From Drosophila pseudoobscura (lineage: Eukaryota; Arthropoda; Insecta; Diptera; Drosophilidae): a stretch of DNA of 64,000 bases. The translations under genes were made by a program, and so were the position numbers. Of the stretch, positions 22,901 through 33,100 are shown in pieces (position 1 is the stretch's first letter; each line of letters opens with the position of its first letter). The notes beneath the pieces are model-generated. The model searched no databases. It saw nothing but the letters and a program-made list of their open reading frames with translations, and was not told where the DNA came from. The stretch lies in contig NC_046681.1 of assembly GCF_009870125.1 (NCBI RefSeq), positions 14,645,001 through 14,709,000 on the forward strand, given 5' to 3'.

Positions 22901-25900
22901 GTAGGTGGTCATGTCCACGCCGGACACCTGTTGCTGCATACGAATCTGAGTTCCCTTCTCCTGCGACACTAAGATGGCGAATAGCGCCAGGACAATGCAC
23001 AGATATATAATAATAAAACCACCCGCGACGACAGGCTTTGCCATTTCTTCAAAAGACGGTTCTTCATTCGGCATATCGTAGGGAGCATTGGTTACCTCTA
23101 TGCTCGCCTCGGGACCCACCATCGCCTTGGCCATGGCGTTGAACACGAGGTTGAGCGAAATAGGAGCACTATGCACGAAGAGATCATTTCTACTCAAGAC
23201 GACCGTCTCTTGGTCGATGGTGGCTGCCGCTATAAGACTGTTCTTCATTGCGTATATCCTCTCGAGCGTTTCTTGTCCAGGGCCGATGTAGTCTTCTACA
23301 TTCTGGCTTGTTCTTTCGACGGTGCAGTATTGCTGGGCCAACTCTTGGTAGGCATTGGCTATATCCCGCAATGGGCGAGTGTCCGATTTCAATTGCAATA
23401 TTACTTTGACGTCCTCACTTTTATAATCGGCTATTGTTAGCGGTAGCCTGGCCAGCCATGAGCTATCCGATGACCTACGAAGAAGAGTCACGATGCATAG
23501 GACTATGGGCACCAGCAGGATAACCAGAAACATCCATTTCCTATCATAAGTGTAGAGAAACTTCTTCAGCAGCATAGCCTCCCATTGGCTCAGGTAGCGC
23601 AAGCAACGGTTTGGATGACGGCTTTGTTCCTGGCTTTGGCTCTGCTCATCCGAACTGCCGCCGCCGCTAGTGCGACCCCCACTCCCAAGATCTTCCGCAC
23701 CGTGCGACATAAATATTTCTGCCAGACTGGTGGAGCTAAGACCAAATCCCACAACATCCAGCTGCTCCTTCTGCTGCTCCAAGTCTTTGAAGAGTGGCCC
23801 AAAGGATCCTAAAAAGCGGTGCGGCAATCGATAGGACACGTCAGATCCGATGTTGCTATGTGGACGAGTGTAGGGCACGTGGGCGGCTATCAGTTGGGTC
23901 AACCTGGACACGTTGCAATTGGGGCCCTTCTCGCAAGTGAGCAGATAACTGGTGTCGTTCTGTTTCTTGAGGAACGCCAATGTGCCCAGGCAACGGAGCC
24001 GGCCATCGCTTATGATGGCAATGCGATCAGCCAATACCTCGCCCTCGTCCATTTGGTGGGTGGTGAGGAGAATGGTGCGTCCCTGCTTTTCATCCAGCAA
24101 GAGCTTCCATAGTTCGAGCCGGGAGTAGGGATCCAGACCCGAACTGGGCTCGTCGCAGAACAGAACCTTGACGTTGCCGCACAGGGCACAGGCCAGGGCG
24201 AGCCGACGCTGTGTCCCCCCAGACAGAAGCCGGGCAGGGGTATTGGCCTTTTCCGTAAGGCTAAGTTTCCGTAAGTATGAATTCACCTCCTGTTTGACCG
24301 CTGCCCCCTTGAGGCCCCTGAGGCGGCTGTATAACCGAAGGTGACTGGCCGCACTTAAACCATTAAAGAAGACGCTTCTCTGCGGGCAAATACTCAAGGA
24401 CTGACGGGCCTGGGGCCGTTCGGTTTGTATGTCGTAGCCATTAATGACCGCTGTGCCGGAGCTGGGTGTAATGGTCCCCGTTAACATTTGTATGGTCGTG
24501 GTCTTGCCAGCTCCATTGTGTCCCAGGAGCACCATGATCTCATTCTCAAACAAATCGAATGTAAGGCCAGCAACCACCTGTCGTTTGCCAAAGCTTTTGC
24601 TGAGATTTTTGATTTGTACACCAGAGGTTTTGCCTTCCGCGTTGGCATCGATGAACTTGGAGGAACTTGGAACTGAGGAAGGTCGCTCCTCGTCGTTGGG
24701 TCTGACAGTGAACAGCCCGGGCGGGGATAATATTCGTCGCATGTATTTGGACGGGCACCAAAAGTGTTTGGTGCACGGGAAATTCCATGGCTGTGGCGTG
24801 CCAAACTCCCCTGGTCTTACCCGTTCCATGTACAGACAGATGAGGATCGAGATCAGGCTAGACAGCAGCATGATTAGTAGTATCGCACCCACGCTTATGC
24901 TGTCACCAAGCCATGATGTGTTAAACATATTGCTCCACTGCAAGCCCAGATATGCACGCTCCCATACGGCAATTCGGTCCATGACCATGTTCATGGCTGA
25001 AACAACGCAAATGCTGCACAGGATGTTCAACAGTGTCCCAGCACTATCCTTGTTCGTGACAAAATAGGGCAAAGAGCTGCCTATGAACAGAAGGATGGCA
25101 ATGATGCTACACCAATTGCTGCGAGCGCAGAAGGAGCTGACCAGGAACCCGAAACATATGAAGGAGTGGCTGCACACAAGCAGATAAAACAGAAAGACCG
25201 ACCAGTCGGTGTAACATAGAATGGGCTTGTTTTTAAAAGGACCCATAGGGATCACCGTCCAAAAAATCGTTATAATCAGCGATATTATGAATAAAACTAT
25301 CATGGACTTCACATACCAGGCCAGCCATTGTAGAGAGTGGCTCACGTCGAAGATATTCAACATATCCTTCAGCTGAAGCTCCTTTTCCTCGACAATGCTC
25401 TGCAAATAACAACGGTTAAAGAACAGCTTAGAAAACTCATTAAAGAACAACTCAGTCTTACCTTAACATCAATTGTGAAAGGCAATAAAAAGACAGCCAT
25501 TAAAAATATAAAAAAATAGGAAATACATAGCAAAATCTCATTTTCATATATTCCCTTGAGTTTTGGTCGATGTAAAGTTTGGGAAGAATTCTTTTTCTGT
25601 AGATAGTGAAAGCTGATTTCCGTCTGAATATGTAGAAACCCACTTTCACCGTAATATTCATCTACTTCATTCAGCGATATCAGAAGATTTGTATGAAAAT
25701 GCTTTACTTTGGAGGCGGGAAACCGCAAAGCAAACCGAAAATTTTGCGGAAATTCGGATATATCGGCCCACTCGTCAGGAAACTCGATGCCGTACCCACC
25801 TCTGTACAAAACATTGTTAAGAGCTTCTTCCAAGGCGCTGGCATCGACAAAGCCCTGAATATGATACTGATGTGAGCCAGGAAACGACAGCCCTCTAACA

Positions 25901-26222
25901 AGCAACTCCAAAATTTTATTTTGCGGCGAGAACAGAAAGATAATTCCACTGAGTGTGTAGAAATCAATGAACACAACATTCTATTTTTTTACTTGGTTAG
26001 AAGTTGTTTTTCGACTTACTCATCGAGTTTCGGCTTAAATTCTGCTGTTATTGTGCGTGTTGCCCGTATTAAAAAGGGCAACAGTGGAATTACTAAAGAA
26101 AATATTATTAAACAAGCCAACTGGCATTTGCGTCCAAAAAGCACACATAGATTTTTCCACAATATCAACAGAAGCTTCCTTTGGAAGGGCAAGACCTTCG
26201 GCACTTCCTCTTCATTCGCCAT
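19931..26222 (-). CDS. ABCA-subfamily full ABC transporter (8 exons, 1646 codons)
   Basis: Exons on the minus strand: 26222-26020, 25948-25462, 25399-22687, 22614-22381, 21424-21136, 21055-20420, 20360-20295, 20243-19931. The sum is 4941 bases, in frame, with GT/AG at every junction. Exon 1 encodes a basic N-terminus and the first span (about 35-57). An exofacial loop of roughly 150 residues, a set of spans (to about 420), nucleotide-binding domain 1 (Walker A GHNGAGKT 523-530, LSGGT 622-626, FCDEP Walker B about 644-648, H678), a Ser/Gly/Gln linker, the second membrane half (about 855-1235) and domain 2 follow (GANGAGKT 1317-1324, YSGGT 1416-1420, CLDEP about 1437-1441, H1472). Both catalytic glutamates and H-loop histidines are present, so it should hydrolyse ATP. 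ABCA members move lipids across membranes; the substrate here is unknown. The exon 2 acceptor at 25949 was chosen over the nearer AG at 25981 because only the former keeps frame. The tail is polar and Asn/Gln/Lys-rich. Confidence 0.9.
21425..22380 (-). other. Fourth ABCA intron, enlarged by transposon
   Basis: The donor is GTAAGT at 22380-22375 and the acceptor TTCTTACAG ends at 21425. At 956 bases it is more than ten times longer than the other introns of the gene (60-80 bases). More than half of the excess is the INE-1 remnant at 21663-22187. A small inverted repeat, AATCTGATTCCGAATCGGATT, is at about 22299-22319. Confidence 0.85.
21663..22187. mobile_element. INE-1/DINE-1-type remnant, copy B, with inverted arms
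   Basis: The right part reads, in the reverse sense of the element, from GAAATTGTGGATGCTACAG through a CTCTAGCTCTTATAG block, a GGAC repeat (22016-22046), GATGCTGATCAAGAAAATAT and TTTATGGGGTCGGAAACG to the terminus GAGTATCGGGTATAAAA (near 22170-22186). The left part (21670-21811) is the same inner segment in forward sense: GCTAGAGTAACGATATTTTG, then GACTGCTGTGATAT, then GGCATCCACAATTTTGAAGA. The two arms meet around a spacer of about 36 bases, so the RNA or DNA can fold back. Confidence 0.75.
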
Positions 26223-26440
26223 ATTTTATATGCTCTATATCAATCTGTATGTACTGAAACACAGGCGGTGGTGTGGCTACCGTACCAAAAAAATATAGGT
26301 TTCACGTACAGTTTCATGGAATTATATTATACTAAGTCTGAAGTTAGGAATGATTTGGTTGGAAAAACTAACTAGATTTCCGCAAATGAAAGTCGTACTA
26401 GCATGTAGATTGTGTTTTACGTATTGTGTTTTGTTGTATG
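26223..26440. other. Spacer upstream of the ABCA start codon
   Basis: These 218 bases must contain the ABCA promoter and 5' untranslated region. On the minus strand a TTCAGTAC stretch near 26255-26262 resembles a fly initiator, about 35 bases before the start codon. There is no clear TATA box at the usual distance. This is suggestive only. Confidence 0.3.
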
Positions 26441-26447
26441 TGCTTTG

Positions 26448-26720
26448 TCTTACGTGAAGATAACGTATTTGGCAACACCCGCCGTCGCAGTTACATCCGC
26501 GAATATTACTCATGCCTTTACCACAATATGAAGTTCCCTGACTTCCATCATCGCATTCCATCCGTAAACCGAAAACTACCGAATGTAAAAGTAAAGTACG
26601 TTGTACGGCCGGAACAATGAAGCTTCGGCTTTATGTATCGTTTACATCTTTCGTCGCAGTGTCCGAGTGTGGTTAGTCCGTGAAATTGATTTGTTGAGTA
26701 AAGCAAACTATAAATTTAAA
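26448..26720 (-). pseudogene. Broken Diedel-like cysteine-rich secreted protein
   Basis: One frame, read from 26561 downward, holds ECDDGSQG followed by YCGKGMSNIRGCNCDGGC (26528-26475). The spacing CxDG...YCGxG...GCNCDGGC is what I know as the core of the small secreted Diedel proteins, which dampen the IMD immune pathway in flies and also have relatives in some insect viruses. Upstream, a different frame (26700 to about 26560) supplies further cysteines (GHCDERCKRYIKPKLHC), so a one-base frame change near 26560 separates the two parts. A cysteine usually present just before the NIxGCNC segment is replaced by methionine-serine. No start codon with a signal peptide is visible. After the last motif the frame runs into unrelated sequence. 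It is most likely a dead gene or a fragment carried with the ABCA gene. The alternative is a fast-evolving gene with an exon I missed. Confidence 0.5.
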
Positions 26721-26787
26721 AAACTTTGTTTCTTTGAAGAACGAGAAGCAAGTTTTTAGACGCGGTAAGGGTAGTAGATCTACATAC

Positions 26788-27297
26788 TTTTATACCCAGT
26801 ATTAAGTCAGTATATATGTATAAATATGAGCTTATGATTTATGTAACCCATAAAATATACTTTATCGGTAATGATACGTAAGCGTTGGAATCGCAGTGGA
26901 TGAATGCCGATAAATGTCTTTTATCGGAATTGATTTTTTGTTTAATGCGGGTGCATGTGGTCCGCATATCTGTCTTTCCCGCACTTGTCTTAAAATTTCG
27001 ACCACTATTTATGTTCTACTGTTAATTCTTGTACTTTCTTTATCCCCTTTCCTTCTAATGACATACGTATTGTCTGCTACTGTTTTTCGCTATATACTCG
27101 TATGTCTTTCCTTTTCTCTTTTTACAGCAACATCAGCCGTTATATCACAGTTCCCTCCTTTCCGTAGCCACTGAAGATTTATTTGTTCTTTCTGGATACA
27201 ATAATGATCCGATCTGATCCAGATTCGGCAATCTAGTAGATATGGTCATGCTCTACGACGCTGCGTTTTCGGGTATAAGTATACTGATATTAATAAA
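26788..27297 (+). mobile_element. INE-1/DINE-1-type remnant, copy C
   Basis: It starts with TATACCCAGTATTAAGTCAG, carries GTAAGCGTTGGAATCGCAG and GTAGCCACTGAAGATTTATT in the same order as copy A at 19130, and ends with ATATGGTCATGCTCTACGAC then TTCGGGTATA. The ATGGTCAT..CTACGA stretch is an INE-1 landmark known to me. It has the same orientation as copy A, so the two form a direct repeat pair about 7.6 kb apart. Confidence 0.68.
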
Positions 27298-27318
27298 AAG
27301 AGCTTCGTAAGGACTTTG

Positions 27319-27324
27319 TTTATT
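27319..27324 (-). terminator. Poly(A) signal overlapping a stop codon
   Basis: On the minus strand the last codons of paralogue 4 read AGG AAA TAA AC, so AATAAA begins inside the lysine codon and includes the stop. No other AATAAA lies within the next 25 bases. The 3' untranslated region may therefore be only about 15-30 bases. Confidence 0.4.
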
Positions 27325-28234
27325 TCCTTACCATATCATGTGGATACATAAGAAAATACATAGACACAAAGAACATTATGGCATGGACATAAACCGAAAT
27401 GGCACAATACACAAACTCATGTGGCGGCATATAGTAGCGTCTGCCATGAACGATCTCTGCATTGTACACGGATGCGGGTACTAGTATCGCACACAACAAC
27501 GAAAAGTATATAGAATGATATACAGGACTATCAAAGGCTATGTACAGCCAAGTCACAATGATGCTTGACACCGAGAAAGCGATCAGGCATATGCACATCG
27601 TGAACTCTCCGGGCAGTAGGGACATTGGCACCCAGGCGCCCAGCGAGTAGCAAAACACGAGCAGCGTCAAGGAGACAATAAGTGTCAGGTTAACGGTCGT
27701 CAGGGTAAGCTTTACCAGAAGCAGGCTCACACCCATCGCGGTCAGCACCACGAATATCGATGCCAGGGTCCAACTGAACCAGAAGTTCTTCCGCAGCCGC
27801 ACAAAAATGCTTAGCACGAAGAGCGTAAGAAAGGCCACCAGCAGGCAGAGAAATCCGGCCAACACATAGTTGACATTCGGCGTTAGCGTTAGCGACATGA
27901 TCATCCACTGCCAGGATGCGACGGCCACCATCATCCCAGCCGACATATAGCATCGTCGCATAAACAACTCCACTCGTCTCCCTGGATCATCGTCAGCTGC
28001 CGCGGACACAGACCCAGGCGCTGCAAAAGAGGTCTGTCTGAATTCGACTGACCCAATGGACTGTGACTGTGATTGGTTGTTCCGCTGGCCTTGCTCTTCA
28101 GTCTCCGCCTGTCGGCAATTCCAGAAATTCTGACGCGTCTGTGGCACTGGCTGTGGGAAGTGGTGCAGGTGGTGAAGGCCAGGCCTCAAGGCCACCCAAT
28201 AGCGTCTGGAATAGATCGGAATGGATTGACGCAT
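27320..28234 (-). CDS. TMBIM/Lifeguard-like seven-span membrane protein, paralogue 4
   Basis: The 304-residue intronless frame is taken from ATG 28234. The open frame extends nine codons further upstream, but only to a GTG. The first 85 residues are soluble and rich in Gln, Asn and Ser (QRNNQSQSQSIGS), which the other three lack. Seven spans follow (about 93-117, 121-145, 150-173, 176-198, 207-231, 237-258 and 274-296). The shared motifs are GAWVPMSLLPG (199-209) and HGRRYY (263-268). PPHEFVYCAISVYVHAIMFF is the best match in the window to the canonical PEEY-xxxAALxLYxDIIxxF end of the family, with histidine where aspartate is expected and YNAE where YDTQ is expected. It is separated from paralogues 1-3 by the ABCA gene but keeps their strand, so it is probably part of the same original array. 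Confidence 0.84.
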   Translation of the reverse strand: MRQSIPIYSRRYWVALRPGLHHLHHFPQPVPQTRQNFWNCRQAETEEQGQRNNQSQSQSIGSVEFRQTSFAAPGSVSAAADDDPGRRVELFMRRCYMSAGMMVAVASWQWMIMSLTLTPNVNYVLAGFLCLLVAFLTLFVLSIFVRLRKNFWFSWTLASIFVVLTAMGVSLLLVKLTLTTVNLTLIVSLTLLVFCYSLGAWVPMSLLPGEFTMCICLIAFSVSSIIVTWLYIAFDSPVYHSIYFSLLCAILVPASVYNAEIVHGRRYYMPPHEFVYCAISVYVHAIMFFVSMYFLMYPHDMVRK

Positions 28235-28524
28235 TTTCGATAGGGCGTAAGAGCAACACACAAAATTTTGACACTTAAAGCAGAGTCCTCCCCCGTGACG
28301 TTATCCGAATGGAATTGAAAGTTTTTCGATATTACCAGAAAATGCTGCTGCAATTGATATCTGGTTTCATATCATTTAAATAATTGCATCTAATCGATGA
28401 ATTTGAATTTTTTCGGTGTTTTAAGTGTTTAATGCACTTAGAGCTGTTCAAATCGATCTCTCAAAGGTAGAAAACCCATCCAAACGATGCATTTAGATTT
28501 TAAGACTTTCGAAACAAAAAAAAA

Positions 28525-28545
28525 TTATAATAATAATAATAATAG
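28525..28545. repeat. ATA trinucleotide microsatellite
   Basis: About seven TAA/ATA units directly follow a poly(A) run, upstream of the TMBIM-like gene at 27.3-28.2 kb. Confidence 0.85.
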
Positions 28546-30133
28546 AAAGTTATTAAAATGCTGGTAAAAATAAGAACTTTTTCATTTCAAAAGCTCTTTA
28601 GAAAGACAAAGAAAGCAAAAGACACTGGCTATATCTCTATTTACATATACTTAATTCCCGATCTGTAAACTTTCCCGCTGGTCGCCAGCATAGAGTATAA
28701 GCATTATGCCACACAAATATTTGTGAAAAGTTGAGCCCCATTGTCCGTGCGGGCTGGCCTGGCCGCGCGGAAAATTCATCGAGGCATGCGAAAATCGAGG
28801 CCACGGACAAAAGAAGGAATGGAAAAACGGAAAATGCTAAGTAGCCTGCGCGATCAAAGCCAACAGAAAACGGAAGCCACAAAGGATGCTGCTGCTGCTG
28901 CTTACTCCTTTAGCTTCCCTCCCTTCCCAGATATTGTTTGTTGTTGTTTGGTAGATCGCTTGAGTGACACGCAAAGGATACAAGGATATTCAGCAGAGAA
29001 AAAGAGGCATATCTGAGATACATTTACACAGACGCATCTGCGGCCACGATCAAGACGACCACGACGATCCCGATCCCTATCCCGATCACTTTCACAGGCA
29101 GTGGCACGGCATTGTTCGTGTAAATGACTCAATCTCAATCAGCTGGCTACGTTTATCCCTGGATCCTGGCTAAAGACATGCAAATGGGCTCGTAAGGCAG
29201 CTGTCCCCTGAATGCAATAGATAAGGTTACTTCTCTCCGATGCTAACCCCTTGAGTTGGCAATTAAATTGTTAAAATTTTTTCCTACCACTCCTCAGATT
29301 GCTCTTGATTGGATTATTGATCTGATTGAGGCATCCTTGAGCTTAATATAGGGATATACAAATATAAATATACAATATATGCGGATATGTGATGCTTCAG
29401 GTCATGGTACTTGCACATTAAGTGGATTTTGTATACCTCTTTGCTAAAAAAAGGAGGGTTTATATGGATTTCGTGCAAAGCATCCATAATTTCCTTGAGG
29501 GAATGTCCGTTTTTATGTTTGTTTATCTGAATATCTGAATCTTAGAGACTGGGAGCTTAAACATAGATCCAAATTTGTAGGTTACAGAACACCAATCTAT
29601 GCCATTCGATATCTATATATTATTCTAAATCCAATTAAAATCTGATCGATGCTCGTAACTTCACTTTTCCCACATTTTGAAAAGGGATTAGGTGGCATAT
29701 TGTGTTCGAAATATCATCTATAGAATTTTAGAATCTTATAGAATTTGTACAATGTCGATAAAGGGCCGTCGCCCCGAAAGAGGAGGAGGAAAGTGAAAGC
29801 GTCAGGGAAGTGCCCGACAACGACATGCAACCGAATGCAGTGGAGCAGGCACGGAACACACACACAAAGATGACACACATGCCACAAAACTAACGGCAGT
29901 GACCACCTCACCCTCACCTCGCCTCTCTCCACTTCCCACCATTCATTCATCCACTGGCAAGCAGGCCCTAACTCTATTTCGGAATTTTGCATGCCGCAAA
30001 AAGCACAAGCCAAAATGCTTACAGAAGCGTAACGAACGAGAACAGAGAACCGAACCCCGAGATACTCTGCTGACTGGAGGAGGAGGAGTAGGGGCAGCAC
30101 GGCATCCCACTGTCATCCGTGGGTCAGTGGAGA

Positions 30134-30176
30134 AGACAGACAGACATACAGACAGACGGACAGACCGACAGACAGG
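30134..30176. repeat. GACA/GACG imperfect tetranucleotide repeat
   Basis: The run consists of AGACAGACAGACATACAGAC-type units with GGAC variants. It resembles the repeat inside INE-1 elements, but no flanking INE-1 landmarks are visible. Confidence 0.75.
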
Positions 30177-33100
30177 TTGTCTCATTCTACGTGCTTTTGG
30201 GTACGATTTATAATATTCTATTAGTTCCACGACCCGAGAACCGAGAGCGGAGCCCAGCCCCGGCACTGGTATGGCACTAGCACGGCACTGGCACTGGCAC
30301 TGGCTGACTGAATGTTGTGTGTGGCAGCGCAGTTAGCGCAGATAATACATCCGTTTCCGGTTAAGCCCATATTTTTGTGTCATTTAGTGTGTGTATGTGG
30401 GGATAGGGATTGTTGGGAGGGAGCGCAGGCAAGTGCCGAGACAACATGTGGGAGTGGAACAGACAGCTACAGATGCTGATGGCTAGACGCAGACACAGGC
30501 ACAGGCCCTGGGCACTGGCAGAGGGTTCACAATGCCTCTGACATGACGGGCTAACGAGGGAGGCATGGGTGGGGCGGTGCCGGAGACGGTGCCGGTACTA
30601 GGGACTGTGGACTGGGGGCCGGGGGGTGGGGTCGGCCTGCCATCAAGTGATGCGACAAGTGCAGTAGACACTGGAGCGGAATCGTCAACGCTTCCGCATA
30701 TTTCTCATTTCCACAATTAAACATTGTAGAGAGCTGCTCCAAGGGTTGCAACCCCTCCAATCCCTGTATAGGGGGTGGCTTCTTAGATAAATCAAAGCTC
30801 AAGCAATTAATAATGCAATTTTCGGGGGCTACCACAGAGCGGTGGCAGGGAGGGTTGGCTGCATTTACTCCAACCATAACGGAAGCTCAAATGGAGCTTG
30901 TATCTTTCGGGGAGGGGAAAGTCGTGTAATTATGTCCAACTCCGAACAAAAACGGAAGTTGTGCATGACTTTCTCTGGGCATTTCCCTTATCTCTGACAT
31001 GATGCAAGGGGGCCTGCTGCCTGTTAATGTACCAGCCCCTGGGCATATATCCCCTCAGCTGTACCCTATTATTTATGAGTTATTGTATAACACCTTCTGA
31101 TTCGGCGACTTGTGCTTCTGTTTCCTAGATCGTCACCCGACAAAGAAAAGATCCATATATCCAAACTCTCCGTTTAAATAAATGAACAATCGAAGAAACA
31201 GCTGTTTAAATACAGACACACCCACTGTACTTTGCATATGTCTTTCTAAAAATAAAAATTTTAATCAAAAAAATTGTTTACAACGCGTGGAAAGATGCCG
31301 AGTATATGCCACCTGCTGCTGCCGCGTGTAAATGGGAAAGGAAATGCATTCAAAACTCCATCCAAAAAATTCCAACCGATTTTAACTTTATTCCCAAAGC
31401 TTTTGGCTGTGGACACATATACATATAGAGGGCTACGCCTGTTCTAATTACTGCCATATAATATTTAACAATATACAACGCCTTACTACTTAACTATTTC
31501 CCACCCAGCGACCCGAACTGCCCGACACAGCGTTACTAATTATTGTACATACTCGTACATTTGTGCTATAATGTTAATTTGTTACAATTTCCGGAATTTC
31601 GCTAATTTATTTATTCAAACATTTTTTATTAGTGGCATAAATTTGCATGCCACCTGTCGCAGTGGACGACAGCGAGCCCAGCTTCCTCTTCAATTGTTGA
31701 ATATATCAACTTTTGGTGGCAATAAATTAGCATTTTTTTTATAGCAAACTCTCTCTCGCAGAGTTGCTTACAAGATTTAATCTATCTCTTTACCGCCAGG
31801 TCGTTTTGTTTCTTGTTTGTCCATGTCAGAAAAATAAATATTGTTCTTGGTATAAAAACTTATTCAAAATTGATGACTTAATATGGTTTTAAAGGAGACA
31901 GCAACCTATTATCCATTTCGCATTATCTCGATCTAAATATTCCATTTACAGATCAATTACTATCACTTTCCTATGAGATCCCCACACTGACCCACTGAAG
32001 GCCCACACACAAAATCGCACCAGAGGCACAGATGATCTATGGTATTATTGTGGAGACCGTCTTTTGTTCGTTCAGTTCGGATTGGTCTCTGGGTGACTGA
32101 TATTTTTCGTGGGTGTTTGAATTAATGAACAGTTTATCGGCTTATGGGCAAACTTTTTGCAACTCGTCCAAGAGGAGAGCCATAGAACGGGGACATGCCT
32201 TGAATTTTTGATTGATTTTTCGAGTTATTAATATTTATTTTTTTTTATGGCATTTCAAAATGTTGAAATAAACACGTTGTATTGCCGCTGTTAATGGCCG
32301 CATAAATTGTTGTCAGATATTGGTAATAAATATATGTATATATGTTTTGATTCCCTCTACCTTTTCCCCCACCGTTTGTTTATTCGTCATAACACATTTG
32401 TCGCTATTTGTCCCGCACGTGCCAGCACAATTTCGGGACGGGCCCAGAGACGACGGTATAATGCGTGCATTAGTGTGTCCATTAATCGAAAACTACAAAA
32501 AATAGCTTAAAGGTTAAAAGCTTCGTCCCGACGATGGTGCACAGGCAGACCCCATAACACACAATATTGTATCCTTGGCAGTTTGCCATGTCGTGAAAAT
32601 GCGCAAGGAAATGCCATGCCACAGGCTATCCATCCAGCAGTCCGTCCCTTTTTCTGTCCCAGCTGTGGCGTGAATATGACATTGATGGTCCCCCGGAAAG
32701 GGGTCTATGAGATTCTAAATTGTTTGCTTTTAGTTGCATTATTTCCTCACACGTGACCTGGTGACTGGAGGGGGCTAAATTATTGTGGCAGACTCATTAA
32801 GTGTTCGGAATATTTCTTGCCGTATATTTTAAGAAATTGTTCTATAATTTCTTTCAAATTTGTTTCCGCACTTTATGAAACTTAATGTATGCCACTGTTC
32901 CGCTCTTTGTTTTTTCTCTTTCACCTTTATACCCATTTGCTGCTAAGCTACTCTGTGAAAGAAAGTGGAAGTTGCTCCCCATAGAACTCTAACTAGCTTT
33001 GAACTCCCCCATCGATCCTCCATCCCTTCCAGTACAGTCGTACTGGATCGGTAGTCAATAATTGTGTGGACTGGGCGGCCTGCATGGCTGGCCATGGTTC

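Noticed and set aside
24444..25067. 207-codon plus-strand frame inside the ABCA gene
   Set aside because: It is the antisense shadow of the large ABCA exon 3, and its peptide has no domain.
26426..26620. 64-codon plus-strand frame over the Diedel-like fragment
   Set aside because: It is antisense to the cysteine-rich minus-strand motif and has no similarity of its own.
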